A stretch of DNA of 9,718 bases from Opitutaceae bacterium (GCA_005787865.1 SXZN01000157.1:1-9718), one strand, 5' to 3'; numbered from the stretch's first letter, positions 1 to 7,116 are shown. The notes: generated by a model not told the origin, from the letters alone. Made by a program: numbers and translations.

Positions 1-737
1 ATCCTTGGAAAGTAGACATCGGCCTGACAAAAAATTTGCTGCAGGAATACGGACTCCGCGCCCACGCCTCTCTGGGCCTTTCTCCCACCACGGATGTCAC
101 GAGCACCAATCCCGCCATCGTCGCCCAAGGTGACGCCCTCCTGCGCCAAGCCACGGACGTGCTCGCGGGCCTTGGCGGGACTGAACTCTGCGGCGTCATC
201 TACTGTGCGCTCGGCAAATATGCGGGGCCGGCCTCTCTTCAAAATCGCGCCAACGCCGTGGCGGCGATGCAACGCCTCGCGGACTATGCCGCCGCGCGAG
301 GCATCAATATTAATCTCGAAGTCGTGAATCGCTACGAAACTAACATCATGAACTCTGCCCGCGAGGGACTAGAGTTTTTGGCCGCGGTCAATCGGCCCAA
401 TGCGTTTCTGCACCTCGATACTTATCACATGAACATTGAGGAAGACGGTATGGAGCAAGCCGTCCTCGCCGTCGGGGCCCGCCTCGGCTACGTGCATATC
501 GGCGAAAGCCATCGGGGTTATCTCGGCACGGGGAATGTGAATTTTGACCCCTTCTTCAACGCCTTAAAAAAAATCAATTACCAAGGCCCCATCGCCTTCG
601 AATCTTTCTCCTCGGCCGTCGTTGATCCCGCGCTCTCCAACGCGCTGTGCGTCTGGCGCAACCTCTGGAGCGATTCCGATGACCTCGCGCGCCACGCCTT
701 AAAATTTATACGAGCGCGCTACGATCGGAAAAGTTAA
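1..737 (+). CDS. Sugar 3-epimerase of the D-tagatose/D-psicose 3-epimerase family (5' end outside window)
   Basis: The reading frame is open to the left edge (complete codons from base 3), so the N-terminus is missing; the TTG at 36 lies inside the gene and is not a start. The visible part is the C-terminal four-fifths or so of a TIM-barrel sugar isomerase/epimerase. Counting residues from the TTG codon, the four metal ligands of the family appear as E95 (LEVVNRYE), D128 (LDTYHMN), H154 (YVHIGES) and E189 (AFESF). Their spacings of 33, 26 and 35 equal those I remember for Agrobacterium psicose epimerase (E150, D183, H209, E244). Substrate-contacting E101, H131 and R160 are also present. Such enzymes epimerise ketohexoses at C3 in the cytoplasm using Mn or Co. 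The exact sugar cannot be read from sequence, and related hydroxypyruvate or inosose isomerase-like activities are possible. The stop overlaps that of the convergent sdhB. Confidence 0.88.
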   Translation, partial: PWKVDIGLTKNLLQEYGLRAHASLGLSPTTDVTSTNPAIVAQGDALLRQATDVLAGLGGTELCGVIYCALGKYAGPASLQNRANAVAAMQRLADYAAARGININLEVVNRYETNIMNSAREGLEFLAAVNRPNAFLHLDTYHMNIEEDGMEQAVLAVGARLGYVHIGESHRGYLGTGNVNFDPFFNALKKINYQGPIAFESFSSAVVDPALSNALCVWRNLWSDSDDLARHALKFIRARYDRKS

Positions 738-1546
738 GCGCCCCCGCCGGCACTCGCGGAGACCGGCTGAAGTTTTGAACGAAACAAAGCGCCCACATAA
801 TCACGATTTAGGCGGGCGATAAAATCGTGCGTGATGGTTTTCGGACAAACCGCGCTGCACTCGTATTGATTGGTGCAATTGCCGAAGCCCGCCTCATCCA
901 TCGTCTGCACCATCGCCAAGACGCGCCGATCCCGCTCTGGCTGGCCTTGGGGCATCAAACCAAGATGGGAAACTTTGGCCGCCACAAACAGCATGGCACT
1001 CGCATTTTTACAGGCAGCGACACAAGCGCCGCAACCGATGCAGGCCGCGGCATCCATGGCGAGGTCAGCCACGGCTTTTGATACTAAAATGGAATTGGCA
1101 TCAGGCGCCGCCCCGGTGCGGGCCGAAATAAATCCCCCCGCTTGTTGAATTTTATCAAAAGCTGAACGCTCGACCACGAGATCCTTAATAATCGGAAAGG
1201 CCGTCGCCCGGAATGGCTCCACCACAATCACATCACCCGCCTGAAAGCTCCGCATGTACACTTGGCAAGTCGCGACCCCTTTGCCGGGACCGTGAGGCTT
1301 CCCGTTGATGGAGCAGGAACAGGTGCCACAGATCCCCTCGCGACAGTCGTGCGCGAAGGCGATGGGCTCTTCATTGCTGACCGTCAGGCCGTCATTGACG
1401 ACATCGAGGAGCTCGAGAAAAGACATGTCAGGACTGACATTATGCGCGGGGTAATCGACAAATTTACCGGGCTGCGCTGGACTGGCCTGCCGCCAGACGC
1501 GCAGGGTGACAGAGAAAAGTTTCTTAGCAGGAGTGGAGGCGACCAT
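734..1546 (-). CDS. sdhB: Succinate dehydrogenase/fumarate reductase iron-sulfur subunit
   Basis: The 270-residue protein carries electrons from the flavin of SdhA to the membrane heme/quinone site through three iron-sulfur clusters. The plant-type [2Fe-2S] ligands are C68, C73, C76 and C94 (CREGICGTC, then C94). The C-terminal ferredoxin domain has CIGCGAC at C169, C172, C175 with C234 for [4Fe-4S], and C179, C224, C230 for [3Fe-4S]. These spacings match the family. The frame stays open upstream to 1783, inside sdhA, but that extension has no SdhB character. The ATG at 1546 lies 16 bases after the sdhA stop and starts a normal SdhB N-terminus, so I chose it. There is no Shine-Dalgarno sequence before it; translational coupling to sdhA is plausible. 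It is the last gene of the sdhCAB unit, and its stop shares TTAA with the convergent epimerase gene. Confidence 0.95.
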   Translation of the reverse strand: MVASTPAKKLFSVTLRVWRQASPAQPGKFVDYPAHNVSPDMSFLELLDVVNDGLTVSNEEPIAFAHDCREGICGTCSCSINGKPHGPGKGVATCQVYMRSFQAGDVIVVEPFRATAFPIIKDLVVERSAFDKIQQAGGFISARTGAAPDANSILVSKAVADLAMDAAACIGCGACVAACKNASAMLFVAAKVSHLGLMPQGQPERDRRVLAMVQTMDEAGFGNCTNQYECSAVCPKTITHDFIARLNRDYVGALFRSKLQPVSASAGGGA

Positions 1547-1562
1547 GGTGAATTGCGGGGGC

Positions 1563-3485
1563 TTACTTGTAGGAGCGCACGGACATCTTAGTGAATTCGT
1601 AATTGAGCGGCTCGATATTGCGCAGCGGCTTCTGGCCGGGACCCTGATATTCCCAAGCGGCGACATGACCAAACTTCTCGTCATCACGCTTACACTCCCC
1701 GTCAGGATATTGATATTCCTCACGGAAATGGCCGCCACAGCTTTCCTCTCGGGTGAGGGCGTCACGGCACATAAGCTCACCAAGATCGATAAAATCAGCC
1801 ACGCGGCCGGCCTTTTCCAAAGATTGATTCAGGGTCTCGGCTGAGCCGGGCACCTTGACGTTAGCAACAAACTCTTCCCGCAGGGCCGGAATCTTTTGCA
1901 AGGCGCTCTCCAGCCCCTGCTTGGTCCGTGCCATGCCGCAATGCTCCCACATGATCTTGCCGAGCCGCTTATGAAAATGGCTCACGGGCTCTTTCCCTGG
2001 ATTATTGAGCAACTGCTGCGTCTGGGCGCTGACGCTTTCCGCCGCTTGTTTAAATTCTGGTCGATCGATATTCGACTGGGCGCTGGGCTTTTGCTGCGCG
2101 AGGTAGTCACCGATGGTATAGGGAATGACAAAATAGCCATCAGCTAAACCTTGCATGAGGGCGGAGGCCCCGAGGCGATTAGCGCCATGATCCGAGAAAT
2201 TGGCCTCCCCGAGCACGAAGAGCCCAGGGACATTCGACATTAGGTTATAGTCTACCCACAATCCGCCCATGGTGTAGTGCACCGCTGGGAAAATTCGCAT
2301 GGGAGCCTGGTAGGCGTTCTCCGCGGTGATCTCGTGGTAAATATCAAAAAGATTACCGTAACGCTCCCGGACCGCCGGCTCGCCGAGCCGCTTGATCGCG
2401 TCAGCAAAATCGAGATAAACCCCTAAGCCGGTCTCGCCCACCCCGCGGCCCTCATCGCACATGCGCATGGCGGCCCGTGAAGCCACATCGCGCGGCGCGA
2501 GATTGCCAAAGCTCGGGTAAATTCGCTCAAGATAATAGTCGCGATCCGCCTCCGCAATCGCGCTCGGCTCTTTCTTAATGTCGGCTTTGTTTTTGGGCAC
2601 CCAGATGCGGCCGTCATTGCGCAGCGACTCGGACATCAAGGTGAGTTTTGACTGATAGTCACCGCTCACGGGAATGCAGGTCGGATGGATTTGAGTATAG
2701 CACGGATTTGCCATGCAGGCCCCGCGTTTGTAAGCTCGCCAAATGGCTGTGGTGTTCGACTGCCGCGCGTAGGTCGAAAGATTAAACACGTTGCCGTAGC
2801 CCCCAGTGGCTAAAATCACGGCGTCCGCACTGTGGCGCGTAATCGCCCCCGTCTTAAGATCACGCACAATCACACCTTTGGCGTGCCCATCAACGATGAC
2901 CAGATCCAGCATCTCAGAGTTAGGGTGCAGCTCGACCGCGCCCTGTCCCACCATGCGCGAGAGCGCCGAATAAGCGCCGAGCAACAATTGCTGGCCCGTC
3001 TGGCCGCGAGCGTAAAAAGTGCGCGAGACTTGGGCGCCGCCAAACGAGCGATTGGCTAAGTGGCCGCTGTACTCTCGCGCGAAAGGCACCCCCTGCGCCG
3101 CGCATTGATCGATGATGTTAGCGGACACTTCCGCGAGTCGGTGCACGTTCGCTTCCCGCGCACGATAATCCCCGCCCTTCAGCGTGTCGTAAAATAGGCG
3201 ATGCACGGAGTCGCCATCGTTCTGATAGTTTTTCGTGCCATTGATGCCGCCCTGGGCGGCAATCGAGTGAGCGCGCCTCGGACTATCCTGGAACACAAAA
3301 CTTTTCACGCGGTAACCCAGCTCCGCCAGCGTGGCAGCCGCTGAAGAACCGGCGAGACCAGCCCCGACCACGATGATTTCGTATTTCCGCTTGTTGGCCG
3401 GATTAACGAGTTTGATCTGGGTCTTATGCTGCTGCCATTTATCGGCGAGCGGGCCGGAAGGAATCTTAGAATCAAGTTTGGCCAT
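1563..3485 (-). CDS. sdhA: Succinate dehydrogenase/fumarate reductase flavoprotein subunit
   Basis: The 640-residue catalytic subunit oxidises succinate to fumarate with covalently bound FAD on the cytoplasmic face of the membrane. The dinucleotide-binding GAGLAG is at 41-46. The histidine that carries FAD is H73 in HSIAAQGG. Active-site residues can be placed at H267 (QIHPT), R332 (APRDVASR), H403 (VHYTMGG) and R437 (GANRLGAS). The protein is longer than the E. coli enzyme (588 residues), partly from extra residues between H267 and R332. This is usual for the long SdhA forms paired with cytochrome b558 subunits in Bacteroidota and Verrucomicrobiota. The gene begins 11 bases after the sdhC stop and is followed by sdhB after 16 bases, so the three are surely one transcript. 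The leader TTTAATATTTTTCGCC has no Shine-Dalgarno sequence. Sequence alone does not decide between succinate oxidation and fumarate reduction; the former is the default. Confidence 0.97.
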   Translation of the reverse strand: MAKLDSKIPSGPLADKWQQHKTQIKLVNPANKRKYEIIVVGAGLAGSSAAATLAELGYRVKSFVFQDSPRRAHSIAAQGGINGTKNYQNDGDSVHRLFYDTLKGGDYRAREANVHRLAEVSANIIDQCAAQGVPFAREYSGHLANRSFGGAQVSRTFYARGQTGQQLLLGAYSALSRMVGQGAVELHPNSEMLDLVIVDGHAKGVIVRDLKTGAITRHSADAVILATGGYGNVFNLSTYARQSNTTAIWRAYKRGACMANPCYTQIHPTCIPVSGDYQSKLTLMSESLRNDGRIWVPKNKADIKKEPSAIAEADRDYYLERIYPSFGNLAPRDVASRAAMRMCDEGRGVGETGLGVYLDFADAIKRLGEPAVRERYGNLFDIYHEITAENAYQAPMRIFPAVHYTMGGLWVDYNLMSNVPGLFVLGEANFSDHGANRLGASALMQGLADGYFVIPYTIGDYLAQQKPSAQSNIDRPEFKQAAESVSAQTQQLLNNPGKEPVSHFHKRLGKIMWEHCGMARTKQGLESALQKIPALREEFVANVKVPGSAETLNQSLEKAGRVADFIDLGELMCRDALTREESCGGHFREEYQYPDGECKRDDEKFGHVAAWEYQGPGQKPLRNIEPLNYEFTKMSVRSYK

Positions 3486-3496
3486 GGCGAAAAATA

Positions 3497-4195
3497 TTAA
3501 ACGTGGGCCTTAACCCAACCGCCAAGAATAGCGAGGGGGATAGCCGCATTAAGGAGAAAATAGCCCCAGCAGTATACCCGCGCAAAGCACTCAAGGCCAC
3601 GCGTCCAGCGTTCGTTTTTAAAACCAAGCGTCTGCACGAGGCTCACCACGCCATGGGCCAAGTGGTAGCTCAGTAAACCGACCGCGAGGATGTAGAAAAA
3701 AGCGACTCCGGGGCGGCTGAAACCTTGCACCATCATGGTGTGCACATCGCGGACCAGCGTGCCGTCCGCCAAGGCAAACGAATGCCGACTCCACTCTGGA
3801 TGCTGCACCCGGAAGGTAAAATCGAGCAGGTGATAGATCAAGAAAGCCAACACCACGAGGCCGGTGCGCGCCATGACGCGCGAGGCGAGGCTGGCGCGGT
3901 TAGTGTGATTCACCCCGTAATTCATAGGCCGCGCCGCGATATTTTCCCGCGTGAGCTGAATAGCCAACCACACATGAACGACCACACAAGCGAGGAGGAA
4001 GAATCGCGCAAGCCAGAGTCCAATGCCGAGCGACTCCAACATATGCCCATAGGCATTAATTTTTTGCGGCGGCAGAAAGATCTGCAAGTTGCCGAGCAAA
4101 TGCCCGGTGACAAAACCGACCAGCACGAGCCCCGTCAGGGCCATTAAGATTTTCTTGCCAATCGAGGAATTAAAGAGCGAACCAAGGATATTCAT
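3497..4195 (-). CDS. sdhC: Succinate dehydrogenase cytochrome b558 membrane subunit
   Basis: The 232-residue integral membrane protein anchors SdhAB and passes electrons through heme b to quinone. Five hydrophobic segments are visible at roughly residues 14-35, 60-80, 109-128, 163-186 and 206-226, the topology of the single-subunit, diheme B-type anchor of Bacillus and Bacteroidota. Candidate heme ligands sit in the first four helices: H32 (GHLLGN), H74 (VVHVW), H122 (YHLLDF) and H178 (YHLAHG), with H181 nearby. No separate sdhD is present, as expected for this type. It is the first gene of sdhCAB, and a possible promoter lies about 55 bases upstream. The ATG at 4195 gives the usual short N-terminus before helix 1; no Shine-Dalgarno sequence precedes it, but a pyrimidine tract TTTCCTTC lies 15 bases upstream. 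B-type enzymes are often linked to menaquinone, which is inference here. Confidence 0.95.
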   Translation of the reverse strand: MNILGSLFNSSIGKKILMALTGLVLVGFVTGHLLGNLQIFLPPQKINAYGHMLESLGIGLWLARFFLLACVVVHVWLAIQLTRENIAARPMNYGVNHTNRASLASRVMARTGLVVLAFLIYHLLDFTFRVQHPEWSRHSFALADGTLVRDVHTMMVQGFSRPGVAFFYILAVGLLSYHLAHGVVSLVQTLGFKNERWTRGLECFARVYCWGYFLLNAAIPLAILGGWVKAHV

Positions 4196-4250
4196 TACAA
4201 ATCTGCGTGCGAAGGAAAGTGGCAGGGCGGGGGTAACTAAGTGATAGAAA

Positions 4251-4278
4251 AAGATACGATAAACCCGCAGAATGTAAA
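4251..4278 (-). promoter_or_regulatory. Possible sigma70-type promoter of sdhCAB
   Basis: On the minus strand TTTACA (4278-4273, five of six matches to the -35 consensus) is followed after 16 bases by TATCTT (4256-4251, four of six for the -10 consensus). It is the best pair I found in the 149-base gap between the upstream ligase gene stop and sdhC. It would give a leader of about 50 bases. This is consensus matching by eye only. Confidence 0.35.
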
Positions 4279-4344
4279 CGGAGCAGCATCGCGCCTATCT
4301 CTTTATTAGTGAACCTACCGGAGGCGAGAAGCTAGGGTGTAGCC

Positions 4345-5613
4345 TCAGCGCCCAAGCGGCTTAAGCAGCGAGAATTTTCCGCTCGCGGCCGGTTGAATGA
4401 ATTTACGCCGAAAGAGATTTACCCGGACCCCCACACCGAGCGCGGTCGCGATCGCCTCAGCCATACCCCGCGGGGCGCTGACATCCGCAACGTACTGAAA
4501 ATCCCAGCGCAGATCAGAAACTTGGACGAGGCTCCAGTGCCAGCACGCGAATACCTCGGGCAGAGCCGCATCAATATCGCTCGAGGAAATGACCTGCCCA
4601 GCAGCATTAAAATGTAAGTCTCGTTCGCGACCCAAGATCCGGTAGCCGGTGGGCATACGCTGGACGATATCCCCCGTAAAATACCGCAATAGCGGCATGG
4701 CCTCGCGATCCCGCGTCGTCACGTTGAGCTGAAAAATATCCGGCACCAGCGCCCGCCAAGGGACGAGTTCGACGAACGCATTTTCGTCAATGACCCGCAG
4801 GTTATCACCAAATGCATCGCCCACAAAAATATAGCCCGCCTCCGTCGAGCCATAGAGATCGACCTGCACCGCGGGAAAAGCTTCGGCAATCCGCCGACTG
4901 TGCTGGCGACTGGCCTTGCCGTAAGTGAGAATGATCGTGCGCACGCTGGGCACGGCGACTCGCCGTTTTTGCACCGCCCGCGCCAGCATCGAGAGATAAA
5001 CGGGCTCACCTTCTAAGACTTCGGGCTGGAGCGCCTGTAATTCTAACACGATGCGATCCCATTCCGCTTCTGCGAAAACAAAAGGATCACTGGATAAATT
5101 CAAATAGACCGTCCCAGCAAAGTAGCGGTGAGGGAAAGGGTGATCCTCATAGGGACATAGATTACTCGAACAGCCGATCGGGGCCAGGACGGCCTTACGA
5201 TAAGGGCGGCGCGCATAAGGGGCGAGCTGCGGATGGGCGAGATAAGCCCGTTGCAATTGGGCATGCCACCAACCCTCTTCCATGACCACGGTCATGGGCT
5301 GAGCGGTTGAACCCGAGGTGTGCTCGTATTCGTATTTTTTATTCTGCAAGCCGCGCTCAATGACTGCGTAGTCAGCAAAAAAAGCCGTGTGCCCGCGGGT
5401 CAAAATCTCCTGCTTCGTCAGAGTGGGCAGATCGCGATAACAAGACCACTGCAAGGCCGCCGGATGCAGCGGAAAGCGCTCTGCATAAAGCGGGCTACGG
5501 CGATAAATTGCGCGAATCTCCTGCTCTAGGGCCGTCGGCAGATTTCCATCACTCCCTGCGCCCAAGGCCGCGGGGGCATTGGCAAACAAGGAGGCGACAG
5601 CCGTAGTTTTCAT
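4345..5613 (-). CDS. PaaK/CapK-like adenylate-forming enzyme (phenylacetate-CoA ligase-related), substrate unknown
   Basis: The 422-residue cytoplasmic protein has the length and motif order of the PaaK/coenzyme F390 synthetase family. These enzymes activate a carboxylic acid with ATP to an acyl-adenylate and usually pass it to CoA or another acceptor. Visible motifs: the ATP loop region at 98-106 (HTSGSTAQP), YGSTE at 254-258, YFTGD at 311-315 with the ribose-binding Asp D315, the hinge-like GRERD at 328-332, and a C-terminal SGKF whose K413 sits where the catalytic lysine is expected. The loop differs from the usual TSG-S/T-TG form: Ala104 replaces the last glycine, and Gln105 stands where PaaK has Lys. 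No carrier protein, thioesterase or aromatic-degradation genes are nearby, so phenylacetate is not implied. It starts 35 bases after the Nudix gene stop, probably on the same transcript. No Shine-Dalgarno sequence is seen. Confidence 0.82.
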   Translation of the reverse strand: MKTTAVASLFANAPAALGAGSDGNLPTALEQEIRAIYRRSPLYAERFPLHPAALQWSCYRDLPTLTKQEILTRGHTAFFADYAVIERGLQNKKYEYEHTSGSTAQPMTVVMEEGWWHAQLQRAYLAHPQLAPYARRPYRKAVLAPIGCSSNLCPYEDHPFPHRYFAGTVYLNLSSDPFVFAEAEWDRIVLELQALQPEVLEGEPVYLSMLARAVQKRRVAVPSVRTIILTYGKASRQHSRRIAEAFPAVQVDLYGSTEAGYIFVGDAFGDNLRVIDENAFVELVPWRALVPDIFQLNVTTRDREAMPLLRYFTGDIVQRMPTGYRILGRERDLHFNAAGQVISSSDIDAALPEVFACWHWSLVQVSDLRWDFQYVADVSAPRGMAEAIATALGVGVRVNLFRRKFIQPAASGKFSLLKPLGR

Positions 5614-5648
5614 GCGAGGATCTCAGTGAAATTCCAGCGAGGGTAAAG

Positions 5649-6266
5649 TCAAACGCCGCTCATTAATTTAGCCTGCTTTAATTCGGCCCAGACAGGGGTA
5701 AACAATAGGAGCGCATTAAGTACGAGCGCGTGTGTAATCCCGCCGTGATAAGCGAGCGCATAGACTGCCTCAACGGGTTGCGTGGTGATGGCAAATTCTT
5801 CATCGGGATCCCACGCAAGTTCCGCCGAACGCTGCGCGGCCTCCACCAAAACTAAATGGCAGTAATTATTCTGCATCGCGGGATTGGGGCGTACACTCCC
5901 CAGCAAGCGCGCCCGGGCCCCCACGTAACCAGATTCTTCACGCAACTCGCGAAGCCCCGCCGTAACCGGATCCTCGCCGGGCTCCATCACGCCGCCGGGA
6001 ATTTCCAAAGAGAAATCATTAGTCCCAAAACGAAACTGCCGCACCAGCACGAGTTGGTGATCAGGAGTCAGGGCGAGCACATTGACCCAATCCGGGGCTT
6101 CGATTACAAAAAAATCCTGCTCGCGCGCGCGTTGCGGGTGCTGGAAAATCGCACGCGTTACATCAAAAATTCGCGTCGTCGCATGAGGCTCCGCGCGAAT
6201 TTTCTGCCAACGCCGCGGCTCAGGCGGAACCGAGGTCAGGCGAGGGGCGCGGGGCTCATGGGCCAT
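5649..6266 (-). CDS. Nudix hydrolase (ADP-ribose pyrophosphatase-like)
   Basis: The 205-residue protein contains a complete Nudix box at residues 92-114: G92, five residues, E98, seven residues, then RELREESGY, with the metal-binding glutamates E107, E110 and E111. The hydrophobic strands before the box (VNVLALT, QLVLVRQFR) and SLEIPGG fit the ADP-ribose/nucleoside diphosphate sugar pyrophosphatase branch. Prolines P127 and P129 lie about 15 residues after the box, where ADP-ribose hydrolases carry a marker proline. The likely reaction is cleavage of a nucleoside diphosphate linked to another moiety X, giving NMP plus phosphorylated X; the substrate is not determined. The frame could start at a TTG at 6278, but the ATG at 6266 is preferred. 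The start lies only about 24 bases after the terminator of the LysM gene, and the adenylate-forming gene follows after 35 bases. Confidence 0.9.
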   Translation of the reverse strand: MAHEPRAPRLTSVPPEPRRWQKIRAEPHATTRIFDVTRAIFQHPQRAREQDFFVIEAPDWVNVLALTPDHQLVLVRQFRFGTNDFSLEIPGGVMEPGEDPVTAGLRELREESGYVGARARLLGSVRPNPAMQNNYCHLVLVEAAQRSAELAWDPDEEFAITTQPVEAVYALAYHGGITHALVLNALLLFTPVWAELKQAKLMSGV

Positions 6267-6290
6267 AGCAGGGTACAAAGGAGCTTAGCC

Positions 6291-6326
6291 AAAAAAAATG
6301 CCCCCAGGACACGAGGTCTTGGAGGC
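6291..6326 (-). terminator. Rho-independent terminator of the LysM gene
   Basis: Read on the minus strand, GCCTCCAAGAC and GTCCTGGGGGC form an 11-base stem (one G-U pair and one A-C mismatch) around a five-base loop CTCGT. One A and then eight T residues follow. It begins about 20 bases after the LysM gene stop. On the plus strand no comparable T run directly follows the stem, so it works mainly in the minus direction. Confidence 0.88.
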
Positions 6327-6346
6327 AAGAATTTTTGAAAGCAAAA

Positions 6347-6871
6347 TTACTTCTTAGGAATCTTAATCTTTTGGCCCACGCGCAGCCTGGCGGGATCTAA
6401 GCCAGGATTCTCGGCGAGAATATGGTCGGCCTTGGTGGCGAATTTCTTTGCGATCTTGGAAATCGTGTCACCTGGGGCGACGCCATAATTGCCGTTGGCA
6501 TCAACCGTGCCAGTGGCCACGCCCGCGGCTTTGCCCGCCGGACCAGCGGCACGAGCCTTGAGCGATTCTTCGATCTTGGTGATCTTACCGTTGATGGTGC
6601 CGATCTCGGCGCCAACTTGATCAAGCGCGCCTTGGATGCCGGTGCGGATACCCTTGATGTCAGCCTCTGACTTCGCGGCCGAAGAGCGTACCTCGGCCTC
6701 GATGGTGGCGATCTTAGCGACTTCGTCGCCTTGCGCGGCCACGGTCTTTTGGATCGTGGAAAGTTTAACGAGTGCCACGATCGAGAGGACCAGGGCGAGA
6801 CCGCCGGCGATCACGCCAACGAGAGGCAAGATGCTGCCGGAGTTATTACTGTCGCGAGAAAGAGTATCCAT
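6347..6871 (-). CDS. Membrane-anchored coiled-coil protein with C-terminal LysM domain
   Basis: The 174-residue protein has three parts. A hydrophilic N-terminus precedes one membrane segment at about 13-36 (ILPLVGVIAGGLALVLSIVA). A charged, Ala/Ile/Glu-rich stretch at about 40-106 looks like a coiled coil, followed by an Ala/Gly linker. A LysM domain at about 129-172 begins YGVAPGDTISKIAKKF and ends LRVGQKIKIP. LysM modules bind N-acetylglucosamine in peptidoglycan, so the protein probably tethers the inner membrane to the wall from the periplasm. That role is inferred. The frame extends to 7111 through the antisense of tRNA-Pro, which cannot be coding; the ATG at 6871 gives a sensible membrane protein. 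Its leader has no Shine-Dalgarno sequence but has a CTCCTC tract 14 bases upstream. It stands alone, with its own terminator and a divergent tRNA upstream. Confidence 0.85.
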   Translation of the reverse strand: MDTLSRDSNNSGSILPLVGVIAGGLALVLSIVALVKLSTIQKTVAAQGDEVAKIATIEAEVRSSAAKSEADIKGIRTGIQGALDQVGAEIGTINGKITKIEESLKARAAGPAGKAAGVATGTVDANGNYGVAPGDTISKIAKKFATKADHILAENPGLDPARLRVGQKIKIPKK

Positions 6872-6927
6872 TTGTTTAAGAGTTTGAGGAGAAGTATGTA
6901 GTGGAGGCCCCACGGGTGAGGCAAGCA

Positions 6928-6940
6928 GGATTTCAAATCC
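6928..6940. repeat. Short perfect palindrome in the LysM/tRNA-Pro divergent region
   Basis: GGATTTCAAATCC is a 13-base perfect inverted repeat centred on one C, extended to 15 bases by flanking A and T. It lies 57 bases upstream of the LysM gene ATG and about 93 bases upstream of tRNA-Pro. A one-base centre cannot form a tight RNA hairpin, so if functional it would more likely be a protein-binding site. Chance occurrence is possible. Confidence 0.3.
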
Positions 6941-6988
6941 TTTTGCAGGCGGATTTCGCAACCCAATTGCAGTTTTCTGCCTGAGGAG

Positions 6989-7017
6989 TTGACTCGCCCT
7001 ACAAAAGCCCCTGCCAT
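6989..7017 (+). promoter_or_regulatory. Possible promoter of tRNA-Pro
   Basis: TTGACT (6989-6994, five of six matches to the -35 consensus) is followed after 17 bases by TGCCAT (7012-7017), a poor -10 with three of six matches. The spacing would put the transcription start about 10 bases before the mature tRNA 5' end. The weak -10 keeps confidence low. Confidence 0.3.
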
Positions 7018-7033
7018 GAACTCTTATTGGTAA

Positions 7034-7110
7034 CGGGGTGTAGCTTAGTCTGGTAGAGCGCCTGGTTTGGGACCAGGAGGTCGTAGGTTCGAAGCCTATC
7101 GCCCCGACCA
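7034..7110 (+). tRNA. tRNA-Pro, anticodon UGG
   Basis: A complete 77-base cloverleaf can be drawn. The acceptor stem CGGGGTG pairs with CGCCCCG (one G-U). The D arm is GCTT/GAGC. The anticodon stem CCTGG/CCAGG encloses the loop TTTGGGA, giving anticodon TGG at 7068-7070. The variable loop is AGGTC, and the T arm is GTAGG-TTCGAAG-CCTAT. A73 and an encoded CCA end it at 7110. The UGG anticodon with modified U34 can read all or most proline codons. It is a single tRNA gene divergent from the LysM gene and is followed directly by a strong hairpin terminator. I saw no integrase or duplicated tRNA 3' end in the window, so nothing suggests use as an attachment site. Confidence 0.97.
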
Positions 7111-7116
7111 ATTATT

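Noticed and set aside
36..38. TTG as the start codon of the sugar epimerase.
   Set aside because: The frame continues upstream to the window edge with family-like sequence, so the true start lies outside the window.
1547..1783. An extension of sdhB upstream to 1783, overlapping sdhA.
   Set aside because: The extension is the sdhA 3' end read in another frame and has no SdhB similarity; the ATG at 1546 gives a normal 270-residue subunit.
3725..4147. A 140-codon plus-strand frame opposite sdhC.
   Set aside because: It is antisense to a clear five-helix membrane protein; the His/Glu/Gln-rich translation is the expected complement of hydrophobic codons.
4328..4344. A small hairpin (GCTA-CACCC-TAGC on the minus strand) just after the ligase stop.
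   Set aside because: The stem is only four bases with no T run, too weak to call a terminator. How the ligase transcript ends is not visible.
5856..6338. A 160-codon plus-strand frame opposite the Nudix gene and the terminator.
   Set aside because: It is antisense to a complete Nudix box and runs through the terminator hairpin; its composition is Arg/Pro-rich shadow.
6872..7111. An N-terminal extension of the LysM gene reading through the tRNA-Pro antisense strand (GFEPTTSWSQTRRSTR).
   Set aside because: This is the well-known false peptide made by translating the complement of a tRNA. The membrane protein starts sensibly at the ATG ending at 6871.
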